64,000 bases of DNA from Artocarpus heterophyllus (GCA_025403435.1 CM046330.1:17754239-17818238); one strand, 5' to 3'; positions 35,335 to 48,233 are shown, numbered from the stretch's first letter. Translations and numbers: made by a program. Notes: generated from the letters alone by a model not told the origin.

Positions 35335-37405
35335 TTATAGCATATATAATTTTAATTAACATGATTTTATTTTGATATTATCATGTTCTTGATGCATGTT
35401 TGTGGGCACTTTGTATTTTTACAATTTTTGTTCATGCGATAAATGGTTATTTTATGAATGGATTTTTGGTCATTAATTATATAGTCTTTTTAGATTAGTA
35501 ATTTTATTTCCTATTTAATTAGATCAAATTTGTGTAAGCAAGGGGGCATAGGCTTTGTGTAATTTTTTTTACTATTATTATTATTTTTTTATCTTTTTCT
35601 CTCTCCATTATCACGTAAGTTACCATAGGAGATGCATGGAAAAGAAGGACGCTGCACATGAAGAAAATTTTGATGAAGAAGATAAAGTCAGTTAGTTTAC
35701 CTTCAATAACCTCCTAGACCAGTTATGAACTTAGGCCTATCAAGTTCAAAGCAAAATATTGGTTTTTCATGTAGTAAACCACCCAATGGAGATTACAATA
35801 TTAGAGCTGGGAAATATGTTGTTACAAGAAGACCCCCGTAAATTTTTTATCTTATTTTTTATGGGTTATAATTTAATTATCTAAAAGAACCAGGATAAAA
35901 ATCCATTATATAGTTTCATGTTAGTATTTTATGTGATGATTATAATAACATGTTCATGCATTATAACATACCATCTAGAAAAGTGTCAACTTATAGTTAT
36001 TGTAACATGACATGCATACACTTACATATTTTCATTTTTTTTATAAATTTTTTTATAAAATGATTTAATATGTGATGAAATTAATTTAATGAGACTCAAA
36101 TTAATTGGGTTGGTTTTATAGAATTTTAATTTCTTTTCTTAATTAACCAAACAATGTAATTTTTATTTTAATAGTTAATACTTAGTAAAATTTACATTAA
36201 TTCTAAGCTATCTAATTTTAAATTGCTTAATGTTAGGAAGCTTAGACAATTCATAATAAATTTATATTTTTAGAAAATCTGGTAATTTATTTAAGTATAA
36301 AATAGGATGGGATCTATTAACACACAATATAACCTAGCAATTAAAAATTGGTTTTATTTCCTAGAATTATGAAACATAGGATGTTTTATAAGATAAAACA
36401 CATCATTTTAAAATGGAAGAAGGTAATATAACAATATAACATGCAGTCTCCACGCTTTTATCGAACTACGACAAAGCCTCAAGATAACTCGCTATGCTCG
36501 CCTCACTTATTTTGCTCACATTGCACTACAACCCATACTTAATACGGCTTACCTTGCATGCCTTAACCTCCTCTAACAAATTGCACTCACATAGTGGTAT
36601 ACAATGAAGAATCGCAGCCAATAGAAACATAGAGATCGCAAAGGATCAGAAAAAGATCACATCATATACAAACTCCATATATGGATCCTGAAAAGAACAC
36701 CTATTTTGTTATATTTATAAAAAACAATGTAGTTTTATTACATACAAACTCCATAGTATTGTCATTTATTGATCTGAAACTTGAACGTTATTATTGTCAT
36801 TATATGGTCGTCACATTACTATAAAGAACATCTTGTAGTGTCTGAATTATGTTTGTAGGTTTAAGGTTTAACAAATTTGGATATTGCTTAATATAAGACG
36901 TTATACTATCGAAATTCATATATATAAACAACAACAACAACAAGAACTTCATAAGCATCACAAAACAAATAAAGGCCCAAAAGATAAAAATAATCACTTT
37001 TAACTCCAAATTAAGTTAAAAAACAATCACTGACCACTATGGATATGTTACTAATGATCAAGATAATTATCATGGAACATTAAAAAAAAAAAGGAATGTC
37101 AAACTAAAATTACCTTGGCTAAAGAAAGTGGAGTGGAAGCTCGAAAGAGTTTTTAATAGGGGGCACTTATAAGTAGGAAGTTCTTGCCCTTTTTGTAAGG
37201 AAGGAAATTGCACACCGCACTCAACTCAATGGCCAAAACTTGTTATGTCCTTTCTTTGGCATCTAGCAAATAAAATATCATTTTCTTTGCTAAACTAAAA
37301 AGAAAAAGAGAAAAAAAAGAAGCATAACTACCCCGCGCGCTTTTTTCTTGCAAGATTTGCCAATGTACTTAGATGCCTACTAGAAAAATCTTCAATTAGT
37401 TAGAT
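35335..37405. other. leader remnant, then unassigned AT-rich sequence
   Basis: The first 300 bp are probably the untranslated leader of the truncated copia element. Beyond about 35700 I see no coding frame with family resemblance, no RNA gene and no repeat except a short CAA run near 36930. Confidence 0.4.
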
Positions 37406-37409
37406 TATG

Positions 37410-37995
37410 TTTGCAGACCCCTTACAACTTTAAAAATCATAAAAAAAATATGGGGTTGACGTGGGGTCTACTTGGGGTCTACATATGTAGACCCTCTATT
37501 GACCCTCTATCGACCCTTTATAACTTCACATGTAGACTTATAACTTCAAAAATCAGAAAAAAGAATAGGGCTGATATGGGGTATACATAGGGTCTACATC
37601 TACCCTATGTAGACCCTTTGTCGACCGATATCAACTCCCTATAACTTCACATGCAGACCCTTACAACTTCAAAAATCATAAAAAAGAATAGGGTTGATAT
37701 GGGGTCTACATGGGGTCTAAATTGTAGACCCTTTGTAGTCCCTATATCGACTCCTTATAACTTCACATGTAAACCCTTATAACTTCAAAAATCATAAAAA
37801 ATAATGGGGTCAATATAGGGGGATTTGAATATGTAGACCCTATATCGATCCATATCGATCCATTATAACTTCACATGTAGACCCTTAATTACTTCAAAAA
37901 TCATAAAAAGAATGGGGTCAATATGGAGTCTGCATAGGGTCTAAATATGTAGACCTTATATAAACCCTATATCGACCCATAGTGACCCAAGCTTC
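37410..37995. repeat. minisatellite, about 116-bp period, five units
   Basis: A phrase AACTTCAAAAATCATAAAAA recurs at about 37426, 37542, 37665, 37781 and 37890, giving spacings of 116, 123, 116 and 109 bp. Each unit also holds GGGGTCTACATAGGGTCTA, one or two TGTAGACCCT motifs and a TATAACTTCACATGTAGACC motif. The repeated GTAGACCC/GGGTCTAC pairs are mutually complementary, so each unit can form a small hairpin. Confidence 0.85.
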
Positions 37996-38239
37996 GGAGT
38001 GGATTCGACTTGATGTGCTCATGTAAAATGCTATAATTCTTTATTTTTGAATCTCATATGTTCATTCTCATTCTTATGAAGAGTTGAATATTAAAGAAGA
38101 TGAAGATAATGTTCTTTTGAAAATGTTTCTTATTATCCCATGATTCTAAAAAATGGAAGAAGTAGAAAAATCTCACATGCATAATTTTTCTTAAAATAGG
38201 ATAATTGTAGAGTTATATACAAAATTCCATAGCCATAGC

Positions 38240-38553
38240 CCATGGCTGGATGCCTCATAACATGCTATAAACTTTGCTGCCATGGTGGAAGAAGCTATTA
38301 GTGTCTGTTTAGCACTCTTCTAGGAAATAGCTCCTCCAGCTAGTAGGGAGATATAACCCGATGTGAATCTTCAATTTTCTTGGCACCCAACAAAATCATA
38401 ATCGGAATACCCATTGATCTCCAACTGATCCGATTTTCTATATATGAGCACATAATCCTTTGTTCTCTGTAAATACCGCATGACTCGCTTGGCTGCTTTC
38501 TAATGATCCAGTCCTGGATTACTTAAGTACCTACCTAGGATACATCAGACTCC
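38240..38553 (-). pseudogene. minus-strand copia element: RNase H remnant
   Basis: Minus-strand reading shows a short IGSLMY-type start, near 38550, that follows RT in copia, and a heavily mutated RNase H body with 'GDQWVF' and similar pieces. It ends at about 38240. No polypurine tract or 3' LTR is recognisable beyond it. Confidence 0.5.
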
Positions 38554-39180
38554 CTATGGTTGATGCATAGGAATCTTTTGCATCTCTTTAACTTCAAAGT
38601 CATTTTTAGGGCATTGACTGAGACTAAACTTGTCTCCCTTAACAACAAGGGTGTCACCTGGTTTATGATCCTGCATGTCAAATCTCTTAAGTACCTTCTT
38701 GATATAGCTTTTTTGTGATAATTTAAGTATACCCTGAGAGCGTTCCTGGTGTATCCATATGTCTAATACAAAAGAGGCATCCCTAAGATCTTTCATCTCA
38801 AATTTCTTTGCTAGAAATCTCTTGGTTTCGTGCAATAAGCCTATATCGTTACTAAGAAGCAATATTTCATTGACATATAAAACCAGAAAAATATGCTTAC
38901 TCCTAATAAACTTGTGGTATATACAATCATCAACTGCATTCATCTCAAAACTGAACGAGATTATAACTTGATGAAATTTGTAATACCATTGACGGGAAGC
39001 ATGCTTGAGCCCATAGATAGATTTCTTCAGTTTGCAAACCATTTGCTTTGAGTCTCCGGCACAAAGTTTTCTGGCTGCACCATATAAATTGTCTCATTAA
39101 TGTCACCATCGAGAAACCTAGTCTTTACATCCATCTGATATAACTCAAGGTCAAAATGTGCCATTATTATCCTAAAAGAG
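38554..39180 (-). pseudogene. minus-strand copia element: reverse transcriptase
   Basis: A 162-codon minus-strand frame begins 'MVCKLKKSIYGLKHASRQWY' and contains 'LVLYVNEILLLSND' at the catalytic box, where the normal YVDD has become YVNE. The upstream part to 39180 carries the 'YQMDVK' and leading segments in broken frames. Loss of both box aspartates makes RT inactive. It is a different copia lineage from family A, closer to the element at 46-51 kb. Confidence 0.8.
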
Positions 39181-39890
39181 TCTTACAATGAAACCGAAGA
39201 GAAAGTCTATTTATAGTCAATGCCTTCCTTTTGAGTAAAGCCCTTTGCAACAAGATGCGCCTTATACCTTTCCACATTGCCTTTTGAATCATTTTTGGTC
39301 TTAAATATCTATTTGCAACTAATGGGTTTCATTCCTTCAGGCAACGGGACAAGATCCTAAACATCATTGTCTTTCATAGACTTTATCTCCTCATTCATAG
39401 CATCAATCTACTTTTGAGAGTTAGAACTTTGCATAGGTTGATGGAAACTGATTGGATCATCCTCCACCACTCCAATGTCAACCTCATGTTCTTGGAGAAA
39501 TATGATATGATCATCAAGAATCGCACTTCTTCTTTCTCTAGTGGATCTCTTTAATGGCATTGGTTCTAGAAGCTGTTGAGTTTATTCTTCTAGAACAATT
39601 TCTTGATTTTGAATAGGAGGTTCTTCGATATTGTCTTGATTCTAGGATTACTTCTTGAACAATGTCATGAAAAGAAGCCTGACCCTGATCATTGTCAATA
39701 ACAATTGGAGGCATAGTGACATATACCTCTTTAAAGACAAAATCTCTAATCCCATCTCTCCTTGCAAACTCAATACCCTCAAAGTACCAAGCAGTTCCCG
39801 TCTCAAAAATCAACTTAGGCTTCAGATCATAAAATTTGTAACCCCCTTGACTTCTTAGAATATCCAATAAAATAGCAGGTGACAGTTCTA
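39181..39890 (-). pseudogene. minus-strand copia element: integrase C-terminal linker and RT start
   Basis: The minus-strand frame at 39867-39538 covers the variable linker after integrase ('SQGGYKFYDLKP' and a run of acidic and Arg-rich residues). The part near 39200-39330 encodes the start of RT in broken frames. Confidence 0.6.
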
Positions 39891-40720
39891 GAGTCCCAGT
39901 TTCTTTTCATTTGGCCTATAAGGCCTTACTTCAACTAGACAACCCCAAATGTGCAAGTGCTTCAAACTAGGCTTCTTGCCTGTCCAAAGCTTATAAGGGT
40001 TTTTGGCAGTTGCTTTAGTTGAAACTCTATTGAGTATGTAAGCTGCGGTCTTTAAAGCTTCTCCCTAGAGCGATTTTGGTAAGGTAGAATGATTAATCAT
40101 ACTCCTCACTATGTACTTAAGTGTTTTGTTTTGCCTTTCAATAACACCATTCATGCTAGGTGATCTTGGCATAGTGTACTGTGGGACGATACCACACTCC
40201 TCTAGGAACTTAGCAAATAGTCATGGACGTTGTTCACCTGATCCGTCATATCTGCCATAGTATTCTCCACCACGGTTAGACCTAACACTTTTAATCCTTT
40301 TGCTAAGTTGATTCTCAACTTTAGCTTTATAATTCTTGAACACATCAAGTGACTGTGACTTCTCATAAATGAGATACAAGTAGCCATATCGTGAGAAATT
40401 GTCTATGAACGTAATAGAATATTATTGACCATTCCAAGAAGCCATAGGGAATGCCCACAAATATCTGTATGAATTAGTTTTAAGACGTATGAGGTCTTCT
40501 TGGCACCTAATCCCTTTGTGTTTTTTCTGTTTCCTTTTTATACAATTAACACAAATTTTAAAACTATAAATCAAAGGGACCAAGAATCCTATCGGACACG
40601 AGTCTTTCAATTCTCTACTTGGAGATATGACATAATCTCGTGTCATAATGAAGTAGAATTTTGATTGGTTAATTTTCGTTTTACATCACGTGTACTTATA
40701 TGCAAGGTTTCATTAAATTA
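39891..40720 (-). pseudogene. minus-strand copia element: integrase
   Basis: Near 40170-40130 the minus strand reads a 'NGVIERQNKTLK' type segment, with the third catalytic Glu retained. It is followed by the 'LPKSL', 'AAYILNRV' and 'LWTGKKPSLKHLHIWGC' segments typical of copia integrase. The N-terminal core near 40640-40420 is broken by frameshifts. Confidence 0.7.
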
Positions 40721-41160
40721 GGCAACCGTATCAAGCAAATAAAGATTATCATAAATAGATAAAGAAACAAAACCAATAACTTTTGAACATTGAAAAAGAC
40801 TAAATTGACCATTTCTAAATGAACAGGAATAACCAAATTTGTCCAAAGTAGAAACAGAAACCAAATTCTGTCTAAATAATGGTACAACATAAGTCTTATT
40901 CAAATCCAAATAAAATCCAATGCTTAATAATAACCTAAATGTTCCTATTCCCTCAACTTCTACTGACTTATCATCGCCCATATAAATATATTTTTCACAA
41001 TCACTTGGCTTTCGGTAGCTCAGACAACCCTACATAGACACACTTATGTGAGTAGTAGCACTAAAATCTATCCATCAAGTGTGTCTTGGTATCGAAGTTA
41101 AATTAAACTTAGAACAAACTAGATTGAGAAGTGTATCTTTCTTTGCATGTCATGCGTGAT
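40721..41160 (-). pseudogene. minus-strand copia element: protease and pre-integrase region
   Basis: A minus-strand frame (40981-40718) reads 'MGDDKSVEVEGIGTFRL' and 'YVVPLFRQNLVSVSTLDK', the second half of the copia protease and the GAG-pre-integrase start. The active-site Asp segment upstream is disrupted. Confidence 0.7.
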
Positions 41161-41984
41161 AGTTGATACATTGTTCTTCTTGTGTCTAGTACCTCCACAG
41201 AAGAAAAAAAAAAAAAGCAAATTCATCACCTTGTCTCTTCTGTTGTTTCTTCTATGGTGTGGCACCTACAGCTTCCTTACCCTTCTTTCTTTTCTTATTC
41301 TTGTCCTTAGAGGTTGTAGCCAAATGAGCACTTTATGTCTTCTCTTGCTTCAGCTTTTCCTCTTCTTGCACATAATATGAGATGAGCTCATTAAGTTATC
41401 ATTTGTCCTTTTGACAATTGTAGCTCACATTAAATTGACTGAACTATGCAAGAAGAGATATCAAAACCAAAAGCACGAGCAAGTCCTCATATAGCTCTAA
41501 CTTGAGTGCCTTTAGTTTTGAAGCAAGATGAGACATCTCCATGATGTACTCCCTTATGTTCCCTTTTCCTTTGTACCTCATTGAAATAAGGTTTGTCAAA
41601 AGCATACTTGTTTCAGCCTTTTCATTCTTGACAAACCTCTTCTCAATTTCTTCAAGAAAACCTTTGGCTGTAGTAACCTTTTTTAGACATAGTGCCCCTG
41701 AAAGCTTTCAGAATAACACATTTCATGATCATAAGACTCATGCTATTCGAACAGTCCCATCTTTCCATGTCCCTCTCATCATCAGAGGAACTGTTATTCA
41801 TAAGGTCAGTAGACCGTTCAACCCTTAACGCAAGGTCTAGATCTATGGCACTGAGAACAATCATAACATTCTCTTGCCATGCCTTGAAGTTTGTGCCATT
41901 AAGCATGATAATCGAATTGATGCCAGTAGAAATATTAGAAGCAAAACTTGCAATTGAATAGAGAACAAAACAACAAAACAACAA
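41161..41984 (-). pseudogene. minus-strand copia element: gag
   Basis: The minus-strand frame at 41984-41652 contains 'LNGTNFKAWQENVMIVLSAI', the gag start of the copia group with a short N-terminus. The rest, to 41161, is broken, with a Lys-rich stretch near 41200. The zinc knuckle is not recognisable. Confidence 0.7.
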
Positions 41985-43308
41985 GCCCCTATAAGTTCCA
42001 TATTATACTTAAATAAATTCAAATAATGATAGAGTCTATTACAAGATACCTAGCAAAACATTAATACTTTGTCTTTGGACAGAAAATTAACTTGTAAGCG
42101 GTATTCTTGGTATAGTAATCCAACACCGACAATAAGAACATGTCAAACAATAAATTCTCCTTTGGGCCGATTTATTGTTTACGTGTGAAACAAAACAAAA
42201 CAAAACAAAAAAAAAAATAATCATCACGTGTTTATTACTACAGGTGTACATGCAATTCTGTCAAATATTAGTCTTCTTTTGGGCCGGTCAATATTCACAT
42301 AAGTTGCATGGACACAACCGTTTATATTCCAAAACAAATTAATTTCTACAAGACATGCCACTCTGGTGACATGTTGCTTCTATTAATTCATTTTAAAATA
42401 CATACAAAATACCAATATTTGAATTTAAAATTACACCTAAAAATAAACAAAATTAAAATAAAAAATAAAGAAACTAGTTAAAAGTCAACCTGGTCAAGGT
42501 CAACGATCAAAGTCAAAGTCAACTATCAAAGTTAGTCATTAGAGTCAAACCAGGTTAGGTCCCTATGAGTCGAGTACTATGTGGATGGGTTAACCTTATC
42601 CAGCTCTTTATCCAAACCCAATTACCCAAACCCAATAATTCAAACCCAATGGCCCATTATTTAACCTAACATTTAAAAACTAACCCAAAAATTGACCCAG
42701 ACCTAATTTATTCTTAATATAACTGATGGACTTTGACAAACCTTAGGCCTAACTGAAATATAATTGACTTGGTAACCAGTGTAATCCAGCGTACTCCAAA
42801 ACGGTTTTGCAAGTTTTAAACTTTTTTTTTAAAATGAATTGCAGCCATTGTTACCGTGCAACCATAATTCAATAACAATAATAATGAAATCCTCAAAAAA
42901 CATTAAAAAAAAAAAAAAAACTAAAAAACCTAACCCATAATTCACTGAGAAAAAAATTGAATCTCATAAAACCAAACCAGATTCAACGAACGAATACATA
43001 GATACATATATATATATATACATTCAACCAAATTGAAACCAGATTCAACAAATATAAATATGTATATTTTATATACATTCAACCAGATTTCATAATACGT
43101 GTATATATATATATATATAATTCAACCAAATTGGAATCAATGAAAAGACATATATATGTATGTATCTATATGTATATCTCGAATCCAAATATGTATAATT
43201 ATGAATTGAATCCATATTTAACAAACCAAATAACCATAACTATTCTCAATGTAAATATTCAACTGAAAATTTTTAAGAAAATATTTCTTAATGATTCAAC
43301 ATAAGAAG
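41985..43308 (-). other. minus-strand copia element: untranslated leader
   Basis: This is non-coding, with CAAAA runs near 42195 and several TA/CATA microsatellite patches at 42998-43170. It links gag to the primer-binding site at 43309. The segment near 42480-42570 has 'AAAGTCAAC' repeated five times. Confidence 0.55.
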
Positions 43309-43320
43309 GTTTTGATACCA
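43309..43320 (-). promoter_or_regulatory. primer-binding site of the minus-strand copia element
   Basis: The reverse complement is TGGTATCAAAAC, close to the Met-tRNA type site. It lies just inside an LTR-like end. Confidence 0.6.
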
Positions 43321-43700
43321 CTCGTTAGAGGAAACTTTCATAGATGAAAACTATCACTTGATCCAAAATCTCATGTTAATTCACTTGTTAGAGAAAATGT
43401 TCATAAATAAAAACCATCACCAAATTCAAAATCTCATGTTAATTTATCAAAAAATTTAGTAGAAGTATACCCAAATTCATGCGAACAGATGTGATCTTTA
43501 AATCTTTTGGTTCTTAATTTTTTAAGTCAATACATATTGTTTCTCTGAGAATAAACCCTCTCTCCTTCCTGACGATAGGATGTTAGAAAAGAATTATACG
43601 TATGACTCACGGACCATAACATTTTTATAAATACATTAAATTTATCTTAGTTTTATTTTGACCTACCATAAAAATAAAAATTAAACTTTTAAATCTCTAC
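43321..43700 (-). mobile_element. 5' LTR remnant of the minus-strand copia element
   Basis: Plus-strand reading starts CGTTAGAGGAAAC, consistent with a decayed TGTTAGAG terminus. A ~63-bp segment is tandemly duplicated (43321-43383 and 43384-43446, both ending CAAAATCTCATGTTAATT). A minus-strand TATA-like TTTATAAAAATG lies near 43634-43623. The outer border of the LTR was not found. Confidence 0.45.
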
Positions 43701-44030
43701 ATATTTAAAAACTCATATATTATAAAATACTTTAAAGCCTAAAATTTATAGTTTATTATATCACTTTAATTAGACTCAACTTTATAATACCCCATAATAT
43801 ACAATTATTATATATATGTACGCTCACATAGATTAAATCCAACATTGCCTCCCCTACGCCGAACCATACTGCTGTGGATTCAAAGCTTAAAAAAAAAAGA
43901 TTAAAAATAAAATAAAATAATAAAACAAACAAAGCATTGAATCTGAAAAGTTTGTTTGTACCTGAGAGAGGTTTTGGTGAGAGATTGGTTAGAGTAGAGG
44001 CCAGAAGTGGAGACAAGTGTTTCTGAAGGG
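43701..44030. other. unassigned sequence
   Basis: The sequence is AT-rich and may include the outer part of the LTR. Nothing else was recognised. Confidence 0.3.
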
Positions 44031-44330
44031 AAGGGCTAACAAACCACTTCCATGGCGATGGTTAGTCGTTGTCTACTTGGAATGCTATTGTTGATCTTCT
44101 CTGAGAAGAAGAAGAAGAAGAAGAAGAAGAAGTGGTTGGAGAAGGGAAGAAAACTCAGATCTGATGGCTTTGATGATGAGGGCTGAGCGACAGGCGGTAG
44201 TGTAGAGCCGATGGTGGAGATGGGAGAAGATCGAGGAGACGACTCGATTTGGGTTTTAGGGTTTTTTTTTTTTTTTTCCCAAGACCTGAGTAATTTTAAG
44301 GAAAAGGGAAAGAATATAATAGAGTACACC
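44031..44330. other. GAA microsatellite and promoter-like block with small ORF
   Basis: A run of nine AAG units lies at 44106-44132. On the minus strand the block looks like a plant 5' UTR: a telo-box AAACCCTAAAACCC near 44250, then CTTCTT repeats, then an ATG with a very short frame. On the plus strand a 44-codon frame (44052-44186) reads a signal-peptide-like start (MAMVSRCLLGMLLLIFS) followed by nine lysines. Neither is supported as a gene. Confidence 0.3.
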
Positions 44331-45200
44331 CAAATTACAACTCCATTTTTGAAGTTGTTTTATTTCATCTATTAGATTTTGATCTAATTTGATCTAGCGG
44401 TTGTAAGCAAACTTCTCCACCAGTTGCAAATTTTGTCCTTCTCCGCCATAGAATTTCTTTTTATTATTTTTTTTTTTTTGGCAATTTTTAGTACCCACTC
44501 TCTCTTTCTAGAGTTGACACATGTCCACACTTTTTTGCTCTTCAAAGGATGAAGAACATCAAACAAGGAGCAAGATATCATTTCGATTGCTTATTACGAA
44601 ATTGCCATCACAACATCTCCAGGAATAAAAAACGTTGTTTACCAGTTTATTTTTTATTTTTATTTTTCTTTTTTCTAATAAGACTCCACCTCTCTGAATA
44701 CAAAAATGCTTCAGGCAGCTTGAAGCTAGCCCACTTATCACTAGTCAAAAATATTACAATGATGCCTTTTTTAATTTTTTTGATAAATCTGAATTGCATT
44801 CAAGAAACTGAGGCGAACATGCTAGCTAAAACTAAAACAAGCACTAACAAAAGGGAAATAACGAAACTAAAAAATTAACAGAATGACCAAAAAAAAATAA
44901 TAAAATGGGAGCCTCCAAACAACAAAGGAACTTTTACAACATGCAAAAAGCAGCACAAAAAATGCTAGAAAAGTCATATGGAACTATAATGATGCCATTG
45001 TTGTAACATATAGTAAACAAAAGCTCCTAATTCTATTTTTGAAAAAGCAGAAGGATGGAACAAATGAGCCTTTTAAACAAAAGATAAGAGGATACTTGAT
45101 TCAATTTTTTCAACATTATGCTTTTAGAACTTCTCAAATGTTATGTTGCGCATCCTGTTTATCAAATTTAAAAATTGTAAGGAGCAAGAAACAAAACATA
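44331..45200 (-). other. unassigned; possible LINE 3' end on the minus strand
   Basis: The phrase TTTTTTTGATAAATCTGAATTGC near 44774 and the A-rich sequence after it resemble, in reverse complement, 3' ends of plant LINEs. There is no coding remnant to confirm it. Confidence 0.2.
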
Positions 45201-46350
45201 ACATAAATTAATGAGTTCTTTCACGTACCATCTTAGCATCTTCTATTCTTGAAATGTGAATTAAAAGGACCGGTTTGTTAGGCATATTGAGCGAACTCTT
45301 TAGACTTTGAGTCTAAAGAATTCTTTGACTAGATGTTTATTTCCCCAAAATTTAAATCAAATGAATCCTTTGGATATAAGTTTTTAGAGTTCTACTCTCC
45401 CTTAAACTCTTTAGACTCAGATCAGTTTGCTATTAATAAAATCTCACATTCTCTCTCCTGTATTTGTAAAAAAAAATCATAACTTCTTCATTTGATATTT
45501 GACTGAGAGGATTCTTCTATCATTACGTTCCTAATGAAGAGAGGAATAAATCAATATTTATATTACATTTTTTTAAATATCATGAAGATTAAGTTTTGTT
45601 AGTTTTGCTAATAAATCAAAAAAAAATTTCACTATCTATCCAAACATAAATTATAATTTTATTCACTATTCAGATTAACACTTTAAATACACATCTAAAC
45701 ATTAATTTGAATACCAATTCAAATTACACAACTTAAATTAAAATAATCCAAAACAACACAATTTGAATCTATTTACTAAATAGAACCAAAATCATATATT
45801 TTCCTCCATGTCATTTTGATCATTGCGAGATAAAAATCCATCTCAAAATCCATTATCCTATAAAAAAAATAAATAAATGATTGTAGTAAAATGGACAATC
45901 CTATTATTGAAATTAATTGTGTAGTATGATGTACCATTTTTTTAAAGTATCCTTGTATGCTCTGAAGAAAATCGTTATTTTGTCCATCTTTAAAGTATGT
46001 AGATCTATATGTATGTATGTATGTATGTATGTATATTAGATTGTTTAAATATTGCGAATGTAACATTATATTAATTAATTAAAACAAAATCTCACCCTTT
46101 TGGATTTGCAAGGGAGTTTTCTTTTGCTAACTTTCTCTATTCCCTTCTTCATTTGTTTTGGAGCTCCTTTGGTTTTTGGCACTTGGGGCTCAAAAAGTGA
46201 AATATCAGCAGTCGAATTATCTTCAATATCCTTTTTGTTTGGATTTTCCCTCCATTGTTTTGCTGAAATCACCAAGAGACTGAGTTTCCTGTACACACTT
46301 CATTAATGCTTCCTTTAGTGCATTGTATGCAATATTGAAACTTCTATGTG
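45201..46350. other. AT-rich sequence with a GTAT microsatellite
   Basis: A GTAT tetranucleotide run lies at about 46009-46034. A minus-strand frame at 46296-46075 is Lys-rich with no family resemblance. Otherwise nothing was recognised. Confidence 0.4.
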
Positions 46351-46354
46351 ATAA

Positions 46355-46780
46355 TTGTAACTGTTACATTGGCATTCAACGGTTTCATTTTGAAACCAAT
46401 TTAATTTCTATAACAGCTTTACATTAATGGTCTCACATTATGTTTTCATTAAACCATATTAAACTGGTAACTGAATATTCTTGCTATATATTACCTTGAT
46501 GGGAGGAAATATAGGCATGAAATACATAAAAATTTTCACGTTCAGATTTTTGTGAAACAAAAACTTGGATCCCCAAGTCCAAAAATTCTCTTAAGAAACC
46601 AACACCATCAATTGAGATTTTGGGAGGACTTGAAAGCTCTTAAGTGCGTGCAGTCACTGTACACTGTCAGACTGCTCAGGAGCAATGGCCGGAGGTAACG
46701 AAATTCACACGCTTCCGTTTACGTTTTTCGATTTTGATATGTATATAGTTTTGCATGTTAGAATCGTTTTATGTTTTACA
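46355..46780 (+). mobile_element. 5' LTR remnant of copia element C (left border uncertain)
   Basis: The right border is set by TTTTACA at 46780, followed after two bases by a primer-binding site. The left border is a guess at TGTAACTGTTACA near 46355; no second LTR is present to confirm it because the 3' part of the element is lost. Confidence 0.4.
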
Positions 46781-46782
46781 TT

Positions 46783-46796
46783 TGGCATCAGAGCCG
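46783..46796 (+). promoter_or_regulatory. primer-binding site of copia element C
   Basis: TGGCATCAGAGCCG is complementary to the initiator-Met tRNA 3' end with one mismatch. Confidence 0.75.
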
Positions 46797-48233
46797 TAAA
46801 TCACTCTGCCTTGCGTGCGAACTGTGAAGTTTGTTTAAAAAAAAAAAATTCCGTGTACCACAGTCACGGTTGAAATTTTTTTTTTTTGATTTCTGGGTTT
46901 TGTTTTTTAGCGTTTCTTAATTGAAACTAAGATTAGAAATTATTTAGACATTAGATTTCTATGAATTCTGCAATTTGAAACATCAAAATTGGTGTCCGGA
47001 GGGTGAAAAACGAGTCAGGTCTGAAACCGGGTCATAATTCGGGTCAGCCGAGTCAAAACGACCCGGTTCAAGGTTGAAGACGACACAAAACGACATGTCT
47101 TTTGGTCTTGGGTCAGCCAAAACGACACGTCATTTTTGGTAGTGAGGGGGCGTTTTTCACAGCAAAGAAAACGACGTGTCGTTTTAGTCCATTAGGACCA
47201 AAACGACATGTCGTTTGGACAGTGAACGGCTGAGTTTCAAGTAATGAAACGACACGTCGTTTTTGGTTTTAATGACCAAAACGACATGTCATTTTTCGAT
47301 ATGCAGAAAATTAAAAAAAAACCCGAAAATTAAAAAAAAATTAGATTTTTTCCAGATTTTATAAAATGATATTTTTGGGAAAATTTTCATAAAATTTTCA
47401 GTTTTTATAATTTTTATGAAATTTTCAATATATCCACAATTTTGATATTTTTTTGAATTTTTTCATATTATGGAATAATTTATGAAAAATTCATAATTTT
47501 GAATATTCATAATTTTTGGTGTTTGTTATGAATATTATACAGTATTTGTGTGGATATAATTTTATAAATTTATGTGCATATAGTGTTCATTATGTATAAT
47601 TTGTGATTTAAAATTATGCATGCAATATTAAGTTAAATAATTTAGTACATTTAATTTTGTGCAATAATGTGCTAAATTATATTTTTGAATGTATAATTTT
47701 AATCTATACATAATGAAAATTAGTACATAAATTATGGTTTTTTGTTCATATTTATTTGTTGCTTAAGGTAATTGAAATTTATTTTATGAGCAAAAATTAA
47801 AGAATAAATGCCTTGTGATATATGTATTTAATTTTTGAATAATTAAAGAGTAGCCACAGCATATTTGATTATGCAAAAAAAATCATATTAGATGTTTAAA
47901 TCACATATGGTAAAAAGACATTAAATTGTGATTAATCATATGTAATATGATAAATTTTATCCCACATGAATTTTTATTGTATTTAATATGATTAGTTGAA
48001 TGATGTATCAAATTATCTTTCTTAATTTACCCACAGGAATTAAGAAAAGGGAATATAATTTGATAGTGTCATTATAAGGATATATGAGTCTGTTTGAATT
48101 AAAAATTTAGCCCACAGACAATTTTTATGTCATTTGATTCATATTTTAATGCATGATTTACATTGGTAAACATGTCATAAAGTATTGTAGCTTCAATTTA
48201 GTAACATAAGCATGTATGTTTTATTATACAGCT
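46797..48233 (+). other. copia element C leader with palindromic AACGACRTGTCGTT repeats
   Basis: This is a 1.4-kb leader upstream of gag. At 47087-47296 a palindrome of the form AAAACGACRYGTCGTTTT occurs six times (about 47087, 47119, 47168, 47200, 47246, 47278), some copies with one arm changed to TCATTTT. The rest is very AT-rich. Confidence 0.7.

Noticed and set aside
37410..37995. CRISPR-like array
   Set aside because: Units are long, directly tandem and variable throughout, with no repeat/spacer alternation, in a plant genome.
44052..44186. 44-codon frame with signal-peptide-like start and nine lysines
   Set aside because: The lysines come from a GAA/AAG microsatellite and the frame has no other support.
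46075..46306. Lys-rich minus-strand and hydrophobic plus-strand frames over the same bases
   Set aside because: They are mutual shadows in low-complexity sequence, with no homology recognised.
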